Source: Varanus komodoensis | Lineage: Eukaryota; Chordata; Lepidosauria; Squamata; Varanidae | NCBI RefSeq assembly: GCF_004798865.1 | Contig: NW_025335941.1 | Location: forward strand, 15,080,066 to 15,144,065 | Length of the DNA: 64,000 nt | Direction: 5' to 3' | Shown: positions 12,421 to 24,066 of the stretch, piece after piece | Position numbering within the stretch: the first letter of the stretch is position 1 | How the letters are laid out: the number at the start of each line of letters is the position of its first letter | Notes under the pieces: generated by a model | What the model was told of the DNA's origin: nothing | Databases searched by the model: none | What the model saw: only the letters and a program-made list of their open reading frames with translations | Made by a program: the position numbers and the translations under genes

Positions 12421-14079
12421 GGTGAGCTGGTTCTCTTGGGTGAGCACTGTTTCCATTTCTTTTATTGTTGCAATTTTAAATTATTCTCACTCTATTCCTG
12501 TGTTTGCTTTAAATTTGTTTTGATTATAAATCAAGCAGAACAGACAAAGACATAAATCTGTTGGTGCATATGTTTAGGTTAGGGCTAATTAGTTGTACAA
12601 ATAAGAGTAGTTCAAGCACTCGCTTCCATATATAGCCCTGGTACAAAGGTCTACTTATTGCTCTTTTCTGCATGCCCTTTTTAGTCAGGGGTCCAAATTC
12701 GGGTCTGGAAAAGATCTTCAGAGTAACATTCCATCTGTGGGCAAGGCCAAAGCCAGAGCAGGCATGACCAAGGCTTAGAGCCTGTGGAACAGAGCCACCG
12801 TTGATCCTATTCACACAATCCAGCTTAACACACACAGGAAATACAAATTAACAGCGCACAACCTTGCAGGTAGATAAGGCAACCATATTGGTGCTTTGGT
12901 AACAGAATTCACTCACCAGCCACTGGGAGAGCAGTTTCAGTTCCTAGTCTTCAATTGCCTGAGGAACAAGGTGAATAGGGACACCCTCTTCAAAGTTCTG
13001 CTTGAAATGTTTTAATCCTCTGATTCTGGTGGCTGTAGGAAGAAAGCGTGGTTAAGACTTTCTTCCATATTTGGGGCTGCTTGGCAGAGTCTCTTTTCAA
13101 AGCTCTAACCTAGATCAGTAACTACTGTTTGGTGATCCGTCACACCAGTACATTGGTCTTTCATTCTCTGAAACTGGTTTTCTCCTTCTCATGGGAGGGG
13201 TGTGGACAGCAGTATTACAAGCATTACAAGCAGGATTTTGCCCTGGAACACAACATATTTACCAGGGAAGAATGAGGAAGAAGCTTCTTAGTGCCAACCC
13301 TTGAAATTCAATCACTGAATCCAATTCTCACACTTTTGGAGTAAGTCAGAAAAGACCATTCAGCTTTTCATAAATTAAAATTACAGCAATCTGGAAGATA
13401 GCGGTGCTTACAGCCAACTATTCTTATCTGCGGGTCAGAGTAGAATTGGGTTAGCTCATATTAGGTAGGTTCACGGAATAGGAAAACCCACCCTGTGGGG
13501 CAAGTCATGCAGTGTAGCTCATCTGCCCAGGCCCTCCCTGTGCCCGGCAGATGATTGGGCCCTTTATGGGTCAGTGCCCACTTGCTCCCCTTGCTTTTCC
13601 TCTCAGGCCTCCTGTGGGCATCCCGGGGCACCCTCAGGAGCACGAGGTCTCCTTCCCCTGCTGTCAAGCCATTTGTGTATCACCACAGCATTTCCCCACT
13701 GCACTTGGGGCTGGGGAACCTGACAAAAGCCACTTGTCAAGCTGGGTTTGCAGTCCCAATTTACTTATCCTAGAGCAGTTCCTACAAGGCACATAAGTAG
13801 TATTTTGCAGGGGATGCCTGGGTTGCCTCTGTCCATCCGTCTGTCCATCCGTCTGTCCATCCATCTGTCCATCCATCCGTCCATCCATCCGTCCATCCAT
13901 CCGTCCATCCATTGCTTCACTGAAACTAATTCTCACAAATGCTTGAGTAAAATTAAAATTTAAAAATGTATTGCCACTTGTGTGCAAGTGCACACAGCAA
14001 CTGGGAGCCTGGGGTGGGTGGCAATTCCCCCACTTTGTCTACTGCCCCTCCAAGGTGCAGGTAAGTAGCAAGAAATGAA
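12421..14079. other. Intergenic, no gene seen
   Basis: Unique sequence with the tetranucleotide repeat at 13.83-13.91 kb. No exon or transposon piece is recognised apart from the start of the Bov-B element at the right end. Confidence 0.45.
13828..13912. repeat. ATCC/GTCC tetranucleotide minisatellite
   Basis: About 20 units of a four-base repeat (GTCC, ATCC, GTCT variants) cover 85 bases, with higher-order alternation of Gtcc-Atcc-Atcc. Confidence 0.95.
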
Positions 14080-15916
14080 ACAAGAAATAGTACCATAAGA
14101 TGGCAACCAACTAGCTACAGAGGAAGAACAAAGGACAAGTATGAAAAGCGCTGTTGCTAATGACTCAACTAGATTAAAGCTGAAAGGAAGTGTAGTGGCT
14201 GAAATGCACAGAGGCAAAAGAAAAATCTGATGCTGCAAACACATATAGTTAGAACATGGAACATAAGACGCATGAATCAAGGCAAACTGGAACCCATTAA
14301 ACAAGAAATGAAACATTTAAGCATCATAGTACTTGGTGTAAGCGAACTGATGTGGACTGGAATACGATTTTTCCAGTCAGACAAACACAGAGAGTTTTAC
14401 TCTGGAAATGACAAACTCAGAAAAAAGAGTGATTCTAATATTGAGACAAGGTGCATGCAGTAAGAGGCTATAATGCAAAATCTGATCAAATCATATCCAC
14501 CAGAATGTGGAAAACATATCAACATAATCATTCAAGTCTACACTTCAGCAACAGATGCTGAAGAACAATAAAAATAGTCATGCAAGCATCCAAGAGGAAA
14601 TTGACAACATGCCAGAACAAGACATGCTGAATATCAGAGGTGACTGGATTGCAAAACTAGGACACAGAGCAGAATCCAGTGATGTAGCAGAATTTGGCCA
14701 AGGGGCCAGAAATGAAGTGGGAGAGTGACTCATAGAATTCTGTGATGTTTATCACAAATACATACTTCAAGCTACTGAGCAGATGACTGGATACAAAGAC
14801 ATCACCATATGGCCGATACAGAAATTAAGTAGATTACATAATTCAAAACAGAAGATGGAGAGGCTGTATTCTCACTGCCAAAGCAAATCCAAGAGCCGAT
14901 TGTGGTAGTCACCATGAACTTTTAATATAAAAAATCAGAGTAAAGCTGGAAAAGATCACTAACAGAATTATAGTGATAAAATGCAATGTGAATAACATTC
15001 CTAAGGAATTTAAAGCCCATATAAAGAACAGATTTGCATCACTGAACCCAGCCAAATGAACTGTGGACTGATCAGGGACATCATTAGGGAAGAGTGCAAC
15101 AGGGCAGTTCCTGTAGCAAAAAGAAAGAAAAGGCCTAAATGGATAATGGAAGAAAGCCTCAAAAGCGCTAAGGACAGACAAGAACCAAAAGGTAACAGAA
15201 ATAGGATCAAAATCCTGAATGCAACTTTTCAGTGGCTATCCTATAGATAAAAAACAAAACAACAACAACAACAACAACACCTTGTAATAATGGACAGTGC
15301 AAAGAAATAGAAGAAAATAACAAGAGAAAAAAAAACAAGAGTCCTCTTCCTGAAAAACCAAGAAATCAAAAGGAAATTGAAACCTAGGTTAGGAATGCTG
15401 AAAGATCAATAGGGGAACATGCTATCTGACCAGGATAAAGTAAAGAGAAGGTGGAAATAATAAACTGATGAACTATACAGAAAGATGAAAGCATAATAGA
15501 CTCATTTGAAGAGGAATCCTGTGAAGATGAACCTGCAATATTACAAAGTGCATTGAAAGCTGCTCTGAAAGCACCTTAGAAGCAATAAAGCACCCAGACT
15601 ACATAGAATACCAGTAGAACTATCTGGAGTAGACAGGGTAGAAAAAGAACTATTCCAAGCTATGGGAAATGCATCAGTTGGAATCCTGACAAGAATATAC
15701 CAACAAATATGGAAAACAAAACAAATGCCCGCAGTTCTTTGGCACATTTACATTCCCAGAAAAGGAGATACTAAGGAGTGCAGCAGCTCTTAGGTGATTG
15801 CACTGAATTCCCATGCAGGTAAAGTGTTTCAATAAACTATACTACCCTACATGGAGTGAGAAATGCGTGATATTCAAGCTGGAGTCTGAAAAGGAACAGG
15901 CACTTGAAATCATATC
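14080..15916 (+). mobile_element. Bov-B (RTE clade) LINE, 5' part, decayed
   Basis: The endonuclease start is readable at 14230-14430: residues VRTWNIRRMNQGKLEPIKQE, then VLGVSELMWTGIRFFQSDKH, match the Bov-B apurinic endonuclease (MNQGKLE...ILGISELKWTG). The rest has many stops and shifts in all frames. The left end is approximate. The element continues after the LINE inserted at 15927-18874, and the two parts add up to about 2.9 kb, close to a full Bov-B. Confidence 0.85.
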
Positions 15917-15926
15917 ATAAATATAT

Positions 15927-18874
15927 GTTGCACTGCTCTGTTATTGTTGCGTGCTGTTCTGTTATCTGTTGCGTGCTGCGCTGCTCTGTTATTGTTGCTG
16001 CCGCCGCCGCCAGACTGGGGCGTACAGCCAAGCCGGGGGCCAGCTGACGCCGCTCCTGCGGCCATCGCTGGACTACCCTGGGCACGGAGGACGCCAGGGC
16101 CACGTTAGGGAAGGGGGAGTTTTTTAATTGTTTTTATAATTTTATTGTATTTTAATCTGTATTAATTTGTTTTTATGGAGTCATCCCTGGCCATGTCGAC
16201 GTTTGTGTTTCCTGAGGAACGCGGGGGCGCCGCCATTGGGGTGGTCATGGGCAATGGATATAACAGCGGTGGGGGCTTAACGTGTTCACGCAGAGGAAGG
16301 AGGGACAGATGGTTGACACCTGTCCCTCCTTCTGGTTTTGCCCCCAGCCAGAGGGTTCCAGGTAGTCTTGTCAACCGCCCCTCGGGCCTGACGGTGGTGT
16401 TGCTCAATGCCAGGTCGGTCAATAATAAATCTTCCCTCATCCATGACTTGATTGTGGATGAGGGGGCCGACCTGGCTTGCATAATGGAGACCTGGGCGGG
16501 AGAGGGGGGATGTCGCCCTCTCTCAACTGTGCCCGCCCGGGTATCTGGTTCAGCACTGTGCACTCCCGGAGGGGAGGGGAGGGGGGGTTGCTTTGGTTTA
16601 CCGAGCCTCCATCTCTCTCACGGGACTTCCGGTCCCTTCGAGACCAGGGCTGGAGTGCCTCTACTTGGTGTGGGGTGACCGAGACAGATTGGGGATTCTG
16701 TTGGTGTACCGTGCACCCTTCTGCCCAACAGTCTCCCTGCCTGAGCTGACGGAAACCGTCTCGGACCTGGTGTTGAGGACCCCCAGGATGCTGGTCCTGG
16801 GGGACTTCAATCTCCATGCCGAGACTGGTCTGACCGGGGCGGCTCAGGACTTCATGGCCTCCATGATGGCCATGGGGCGTCTCAACATGTCACCGGCCTG
16901 ACCCATGAACGTGGACACACTCAGGACCTGGTATTCTCAACGGGGCAGGAAGAGGGTGGTCTGAGGGTGAGGAATTTATGTTTGACTCCCGTCATGGTCA
17001 GATCACTTCCTGGTGAGGTTTGTGCTCGAGAGCGACCTCTCCCTCTGCAAGGGTGCGGACCCGATTGTGTGGGTCCGCCCCCGGAGCCGGATGGATCTGG
17101 ATGGATTCCTGAAGGCCCTGGGGGAGTTTCCGGCTGACAAGACTGGTGCTCCTGTCGAGGCTCTGGTCGAACTGTGGAACGGGGAGATGACCAGGGCTGT
17201 GGACACGATCGTTCCTAAGCGTCCTCTCCCACTGGGCAGAGCCCGCTCTTCCCCTTGGTATACACCTGAATTGCGGGCGATGAAGCAGGTTGGGAGACGG
17301 CTAGAGCATAGGTGGAGGAGATCACAGGATGAATCTGACCGAACACACTTGAGAGCCCATTATCGGTCCTATGCTGTGGCGGTGAGGGCGGCGAAAAAGA
17401 GGTTTTTTTCCATTTCCATTGCCTCCTCAAAATGCTGTCCAGCGGAGCTTTTTCAAGTGGTGCAAGGCCTGGTTCGTCCAGGCTCTAAGAAAGATCTGGT
17501 TCCACCCTCAAAGGCCCGCTGTGATGACTTTGCCATGCATTTCAGGGAGAAAATCGCTCAGATTCGTCACGAGCTAGACACCACTAGTGAATCAGAGGTT
17601 TCTGGGGAGACACCAATGCTGCCGTCTGGTCCAGAATTATTGGATGAATTTCAGTTATTGCGGCCTGATGGTGTGGACAAGGTGCTTGGACGAGTACGTC
17701 CCACCACTTGCCTATTGGACCCTTGCCCATCTTGGTTAATAAATAATTCCAAGCACGGGATTGGGATCTGGATCTTGGAAGTGGTTAATGCTTCTCTGAG
17801 GGAGGGTCGGGTGCCTGCCCCTTTAAAGGAGGCGGTAGTCCGACCGGTCCTGAAGAAAGTGTCACTGGATCCAGAGATGGCCACTAATTATAGACCAGTG
17901 GCCAACATCCCATTTCTGGGCAAGGTGTTAGAGCGGGTGGTGGCGGGACAACTCCAAGTACTCTTGGATGAAACTGATTATCTGGACCCCTTTCAGTCCA
18001 GCTTCAGACCCAGGTACGGCACTGAATCTGCCTTGGTCGCCCTGTACAATGACCTGTGCAGGGAGAAGGACAGGGGGAGTGCGTCCCTGTTGGTTCTCCT
18101 GGACCTCTCAGGGGCTTTCGATACCATCGACCATGGTATCCTTCTGGATAGGCTAGCAGGATTGGGGGTCGGAGGCACTGCTTTGCAGTGGTTCCGCTCC
18201 TATCTCAATGGCCAGTTCCAGAAGGTGGTGGGGGGGTACTATGGCTCTGCACCATGGCAGCTATGCCATGGAGTACCGCAGGGGTCCATTTTGTCCCCTT
18301 TGCTGTTTAACATCTACATGAAACCGCTGGGAGAGGTCATCAGGAAGTGTGGGCGGCAGAATCATCAGTACGCTGATGATACCCAGCTCTACCTCTCATT
18401 TTCCACCAATCCAGGTGAGACAGTGGCTGTACTGAACCGGTGCCTGGCCGAGGTAATGGGCTGGATGAGGGCCAATAAACTGAAGCTCAATCCAGACAAG
18501 ACGGAGGTCCTGTTGGTTGGCGGATCGGACTTCGGAGAGGGTGAATTGAACCTAGTCCTGAATGGGGTTGCACTCCGAGGGTAGGTACTCGGAGGAGGGC
18601 TTTCTCTGCGGTGGCGCCCAATCTATGGAATGTGCTCCCCAGAGAGGTCCGCCTGGCACCGTCGTTATTTGTTTTTCGGCGCCAGGCGAAGACCTTTTTA
18701 TTTAAGCATCATTTTAATTAATATTATTTGCTTATTTTATCTGGCCAGGGCGACTTATTTTATATTGTTATATTGTTATTTCTTGTATTTTAATTTTATG
18801 TTGTGAGCCGCCCCAAGGCTTCGGCGAATGGGGCGGCATAGAAATGTTTTAATAAATAAATAAATAATAAAGAA
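15927..18874 (+). mobile_element. L2/CR1-type LINE, nearly full length, inserted in Bov-B
   Basis: The element is about 2.95 kb and ends in an AAATA-type tail (18851-18870). Its start is a CpG-rich leader with a CCG run. The sequence ATAAATATAT occurs at both sides (15917-15926 and 18875-18884) and is the likely 10-base target duplication. The 3' end resembles L2/CR1 tails (gccgccccaaggcttcggcg, then aatggggcggcatagaaat). Compared with the antisense copy at 22.9-24.1 kb, it has lost about 0.5 kb coding for the protein C-terminus. It is clearly younger than the Bov-B it split. Confidence 0.9.
16175..18710 (+). pseudogene. LINE ORF2 (endonuclease-reverse transcriptase), broken
   Basis: The frame opens at 16175 (MESSLAMSTFVFPEE). 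An endonuclease domain follows (VVLLNARSVNNKSSLIHDLI, METWAGEGG, later LVLGDFNLHAETGLTG near 16800), then a 523-codon open stretch (17013-18584) with the reverse transcriptase: the NYRPVANIPFLGKVLERVV region, LLVLLDLSGAFDTIDHGILL, GVPQGSILSPLLFNIYM and the catalytic QYADDTQLY (YADD at 18369-18380). The frame shifts near 16580, meets a stop at 16899 and shifts again before 17013. After VALRG at 18584, about 170 residues are missing before the conserved tail (FSAVAPNLWNVLPREVRLAP, 18600-18660). Catalytic residues of the RT are intact, but the copy cannot make the whole protein. Confidence 0.9.
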
Positions 18875-18884
18875 ATAAATATAT

Positions 18885-19996
18885 TGGTGAGTGAAGTGCA
18901 TCAAAGAATTTCAGAAGATCAGTGCGTGCTTTATAGACTAAAGCGAAGCCTTTGACTGTGTGGATCACAGCAATGGATTGTCCTGAAAGAAATGATTGTA
19001 CCTCAGCACTGAATTACTCTGATGTGTAACCTGTATTGTGAACAAGAAGCTACTGTTGGGTCAAAAAAGGGAGAAAGAAAATGGTTTCCTATATGCAAAG
19101 GTGTCAGACAAAGGTGGATTTTATCTTCCAATCTGTTCAATTTATATGCAGAACATATAATAAGGAAAGCTGTGTTAGGATCAGAGGATACAGTAGTAAA
19201 AATGATGGAAGACACATCAATAGTTAAAGAAATGCAGATGAAGCCATATTACTGCCAGAAAGCAACAGAGAATTAAAATGAGTCCTGATGAAAGTTAAAA
19301 AAGAAAGTGTAAGAGCAGGATTGCCATTGTTAAGAAAACAAAAATCATGACTACAGAATTACATGATATTAATGTCAACAATGAAGAAACTGAAACAATG
19401 AAAGAAATGAAATAATACCTTGGTTTACATACTTCATCAATTCAGATGGAGACTGCAGTCAAGAAATTGAAAGAAGACTGAGACTCAGAAGGGCAGCCAT
19501 AAAAGAAGTAAAAATGGTCATCAACCTCAATCAATGTTTCCCTGGAGACCATGGCCAAGATTATCTATGTATTTCCAATCACTGTGTATGGATGTGAAAG
19601 ATGGACAGTGACAAAAGCTTCAAAACATGATGCTGGGCAAGAGCTTGGTAAATATCCTGGTCTGACAGAATGGTGAACAAGTAGATTCTAGATCAAATTG
19701 AGTCAGAAATTTCCCTGGAAGCAAATAAAATTTTAAATTATAAATAAATCCTTGGAGGCTGCTTTACTTTGGGCACATCATGAGAAGGAAAGATGCAATG
19801 GAGTAGACAGTCATGCTGGAGAAAATTGAAGGAAGAAGAAGAGGAAGACCAAATATGAGATGGATGGATTCCATAGAGGAAACCACAGCCTTGAGTTTAC
19901 AAGTGCTGATCCAGGCTGTCAAGGAGAGGACATTTTGAAAGGCATTGATTCATAGGTCACCATAAGTCAGAGGCAAATTGGCAGCATGAAACAACA
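18885..19996 (+). mobile_element. Bov-B (RTE clade) LINE, 3' part, decayed
   Basis: This resumes the element interrupted at 15927. Readable RT pieces are 'AKAFDCVDHSNGLS'-like sequence near 18940, NLYCEQEATVGSKKGERKWF and LSSNLFNLYAEHIIRKAVLG (19022-19190). The catalytic YADD is degraded to a MEDTS-like string. Later pieces match the Bov-B C-terminus (SDGDCSQEIERRLRLRRAAI; RRKDAMEW-like; GRRRGRPNMRWMDS-like). It ends at AGTCAGAGGCAAATTGGCAG and a CAACAAC tail, typical of Bov-B. Confidence 0.85.
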
Positions 19997-21079
19997 ACTT
20001 TCGTATTAATCCGAATTATTGTTTGTTCTTCTCTAGCACTGTTGATTAGCTATAGGGGCACTGACACATTTTTCTCTCTGGCATATCCTTATAATAATTT
20101 GTCAGAACACCCTTGCATTGGGAGTTGCATTATCAGCACCATGATTTCAGAAAGGACTTTGCTAGTAATTTAGTCATCTAAATATTTTAAAATCAAATTC
20201 TAACTTTAGCACTTTTTTCATAAAGATGATTATGAGCATTGAAAGGGGCATTCAGAATCCAGTAAGGAGGGGAGCAGCATCTTGTCTTTTGAACTGCCTT
20301 TACAGCACAACCTGTCACCATTCATTTGAAAACATATGTGCCACATGAACCCTTCATTTCATGAGTTTATTTTGTAGTTAATGAGCTATTAACCAAACAA
20401 CTCAACCAATTAATGAACAAATATAATGGCTTGAACCTTTGTACACTTTGGTGACAATCGTAAGCAGACTACCCTCAGTTTACTAAGAATCAGTAGGGAT
20501 TACTTTCAAGTAAAAATGCTTTGGAGCAAGTTATTTAGGTCTTGATTATCAGAATTTGATCATTCGTGGTATCAAGGGAAACTAAATGTGAAACTAAAAA
20601 CACATATGAAATTAGAGTAGTGTAGGAAGAAGCTGAAGACAGTTCATTTAAAACAAAATTACAACCCGCTGCCCTAGAATTAGCTTGACATTCATTAAAC
20701 TTGGGTGTTCTGCAAGTAAGATGAAAAGAAGGCACTTTTTGTGAATTGAACTCAGACAGTTAGAAAGATTGATACCTTGGTGTGTGTGTGTGGGGGGGGG
20801 AGATGAAAAATGAAATTCTAGATTCCCGCATCAGCTTTTCATAGCTACCTGATTACAGCTATTCTATTCTTGTTGACCTGCTGCTGCTGTTGTGTGTGTA
20901 TGTGTGTGTGTTTTTTTTAACTTGGTGGAATTAAAAATTTACTTGGAGGAATTATTCATAGACTTCCATGAATAAATATAACTCTTAGCACCATCTTATT
21001 AACTAAAAGCAATTTAGAGATAAATACAGTGAATTTTAATGAAAGGCAAAGAATGGAAAATTGTTTAAGTGGCCAAAGA

Positions 21080-21420
21080 AACTTTATCCTATTGTGATAC
21101 AAGCCAAGCTATGCCAGCTATATGTAAATGTATGCAGTAGCTTGTGTGCATGTGTCCACTTTGAAGTTGCCATCTGAATTTAATTCTGCCTTTGTGATTA
21201 AATCAGGCCATTACGTTTAATCTCACTTAATAGTAAGAAACGCTCTTTGTTGTTTTCTATAGGCAACATATTCTGCCCCTAACATATACAGCTTGGCATT
21301 CACACTTTACTATTAATCCCCGATGGCTGATAATTGCTTCATCTCCAAGTTCTCTGTCCAATTCACAAGAGAACTGATTGCAACTATTCTTCCCCTATAC
21401 ATTAATGCACTGTTTTGGTC
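21080..21420. promoter_or_regulatory. Candidate conserved non-coding block downstream of OLIG1
   Basis: Repeat-free AT-rich sequence 7.3 kb beyond the OLIG1 stop, with several ATTA/TAAT words (21175, 21195, 21217, 21315, 21400). It stands out as unique sequence between the Bov-B element and the low-complexity stretch. Function is inferred only. Confidence 0.22.
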
Positions 21421-21879
21421 TTACTTCTTTGGCTCAGTGAACCCTATCAAGCAGTCCACATTTTCTGGGCATGTGGATGTATTGTAAGCTGTTAAATTAA
21501 ATTCTGCACTGACTGCTTCCCCCCCACTCGTTCCCCAACCATCAGAATCTATTAGCCTTGCAAGTTAGCTGATTGACAACCAAGGCTACTTTTCTAGTCA
21601 GAAACCTGAAGTAAACAGGCAGAAATGTGTATTTCATCCTAAACTCTGAGGTCTTCTGCCAGCTGTCTTCCTACTTGCACTTTCATTACCACAGCTGGAT
21701 CAATGGTATGACCAGGGTGCTCTCTTTGATCTTTCCTGTCTCAGATGTAAAGATCTTCTGAGATACCACATTTACTAGGAAATCAAAATGTATCCCAATT
21801 TTAAAGTTGAAAGAGAACTGAAGAAATGTATACTTTCTTCAAAACCCTAAATCTGAGGTGTACATGACCTTTGGCCAAT

Positions 21880-22610
21880 TCCTCTGTGTCTCCTGGGAGG
21901 ACCCCATACCTCTGTTACAGTCCAGGACCAGAATGTGGGTGGTCAGAGACAAGACAAAAACATAGTCATGGTACAGGCCATGGTCAGGAACCTGAAGAAT
22001 GCACAAGGGCAGAACAAGGATGTGGTCAGGAACAAGCCAAAGGTCAAGAACCAGGAAGACCAACAGTGATACAGATGTTTTGGACAGGTTAACTGGATGG
22101 GGGGGGGGGGCATGGCATGGCAGGATTCACTGCAAAACAAAATACAAGAGACAACAGGAGTCAGATGCAATAAAGGTCTGAAAAGATGCAGGAGCTGAAC
22201 CACAGCCCCCAGGAAGCCCTGCATCACTGGGGCAACACGGTAAAGCCGCATACACAGGCAAGGCAGGATGTAGGTCAGGCAAGAGGCAGACACAACAGAA
22301 AGGCAAGATGGACAGGCAGGAGACATGGCAGGAGCAGGAAAGGTCAGGCAGGATGCAGGCACAGCAGCAAACAGGAGGACGTGTGCTGCTGAGGCAACAT
22401 GGCAAGGCAGGGAACACAGCAGAAACCAGGATCAGACACTTCAGCAAACAAGAAAACCTACATCACTGAAATGGGTTTTGGAGGTAAGAGTTTGCTCTTA
22501 TATAGCTCTTCCAGGACTCACAGCTGGCACTCATCAGTAAACTGAGCACTCCAGCAGGTCAGGGACTGATCCCGCAAATGCAGCCCAGATCCTGACACAA
22601 ATTATGAGCA
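21880..22610. repeat. Low-complexity CAGG/GGCA-rich stretch, origin unknown
   Basis: The sequence is strongly biased to AGG, CAGG and GGCAGG words without a fixed period and looks like a decayed minisatellite or the non-coding part of an old retroelement. Frames of up to 139 codons cross it but are compositionally biased and match nothing. The transition to ordinary sequence at about 22450 and 22610 is gradual. Confidence 0.4.
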
Positions 22611-22934
22611 GGTTTGCAGGGGTGAGATGTTCCTGGCTTCTCAGGTAACTGTTCGATCTCAGTGATGTTCACTGGGGATGCGAAGGGCTTCACTTCCCCC
22701 CAGCCCAGCAATCCCTAGGGTTCAGTGAGCACAGAGGGGGGGAAGAGTGGGTGCCTGTGTGTGCATGCATGCCTGCGTGACCCTCTGTCCCCAGCTAATG
22801 CCAGGTGCAGCAAGAAAGAGTTGTTCATTCCTCTCCAAAGGCAATCTAGTCCACATTCCCTAAGCTGCTGTGCCACGGATCCAGATGGCTTTTGTTCTCT
22901 GCCAGTTATTCAAATTTTTAAAAAGCTAATTCAG

Positions 22935-24066
22935 ATATATTTATTTATTTATTTATTTATTTTTAAAATTTGTATGCTGTCCAATTACTAACGTCTCTGG
23001 ATGGCTAACAGCATAAATGCATTGATGACCCACTCTGGCTGCAAATTAATAAAATACAACAATAACATTTGATATTAAAACATATTAAAATATTGATTAA
23101 ATAAGAAGGTCTTAACCTGGCACCAAAAAACATATAATAATGGCACCAGGCGGACCTCTCTGGGGAGCACATTCCATAGTCAGGGCGCCACTGCAGAGAA
23201 GGCCCTCCTCCAGGTACTCTGTCTCCTAACATCTTTCACAGAGGGTTCCTGGAGGAGGGCTTCTGTTGCCGATCTCAGGGGACGGGAGGGCAAATAGGGA
23301 AAAAGGCGTTCCTTTAGGTATCCTGGTCCCAAGCAGTTCTGATTTATTTATTTTCCAATTTATATCCTGCCTTTTTCCTACAAAGGGCTCAAGGCAGCTT
23401 ACATCATTCTCCTCCTCCATCTTATCCCCACAACAACAACCCTGTGAGGTAGGTTGGGCTGAGAGTCTGTGACTGGCCCAGAGTCACCCAGTTGGCTCCA
23501 TGGCTGAGAGGGGACTAGAACTCAGATCCTCTGAGTCCTAGTCCCACGCTCTTAACCACTACACCACACTGGCTCTAGGGCTTTATAGGTAATAACCAGC
23601 ACCTTGAATTGAGCCCGGACTTCGATGGGAAGCCAATGGAGCTGATAGAGGACTGGGGTTATATGAGAATAATGCCCAGTCCCCGACAGCATCCTGGCAG
23701 CTCTGTTTTGAACCATCTGGAGTATCTGGACTGTCTTCAAGGGCAGCCCCATGTAAAGCGCATTACAGAAATCCAACCGGGAAGTAACCAATGCATGTGT
23801 TACAGGCGCTAGGCAATCCTCCTCCAGGTAGGGACGCAGCTGATGGATTAACCGAAGCTGAAGGAAAGCGCTCCTCGCCACCGCAGTCACTTGGGCTTCC
23901 AAGGACAGTTCCGGGTTGAGGAGCACTCCCAAGCTGCGGACCCTGTCCTTTGCAGGGAGTGCAACCCCGTCCAGGGCAGGGCCCAAGTCACCTACCCAGG
24001 AGCTCGATTCACCCACCAACAGAAACTCCATCTTACCTGGATTGTACTTCAGTTCAATATATGAAC
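22935..24066 (-). mobile_element. L2/CR1-type LINE 3' part, antisense copy split by a SINE
   Basis: Reading the minus strand from 24066: KYNPGKMEFLLVGESSSWVG, LDGVALPAKDRVRSLGVLLN, SAFLQLRLIHQLRPYLEEDC, SRLDFCNALYMGLPLKTVQI, NRAARMLSGTGHYSHITPVL, LHWLPIEVRAQFKVLVITYK. This is the C-terminal part of the same ORF2 as at 16-18.6 kb, including the segment that copy has lost. A SINE (23341-23576) interrupts it; beyond the SINE the reading continues (LGPGYLKERLFPYLPSRPLR; AFSAVAP region near 23200) to the 3' UTR and a TTTA-rich tail at 22941-22963. The 5' part of the element is missing. Confidence 0.9.
23341..23576 (-). mobile_element. tRNA-derived SINE inserted in the LINE
   Basis: On the minus strand it begins AGAGCCAGTGTGGTGTAGTG with GTTAAGAG next (A box), has a degraded B box (gagttctagtcccc), then a body (ctgggccagtcacagactct, cctacctcacagggttgttg, gggataagatggaggaggag, cttgagccctttgtagg) and an AATAAATAAAT tail. 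The same family recurs at 32308-32430 and 36562-36763. It is a common squamate SINE type. Confidence 0.9.

Noticed and set aside
13828-13912. Possible CRISPR-like array of short repeats
   Set aside because: It is a tetranucleotide microsatellite without spacers, in a vertebrate genome.
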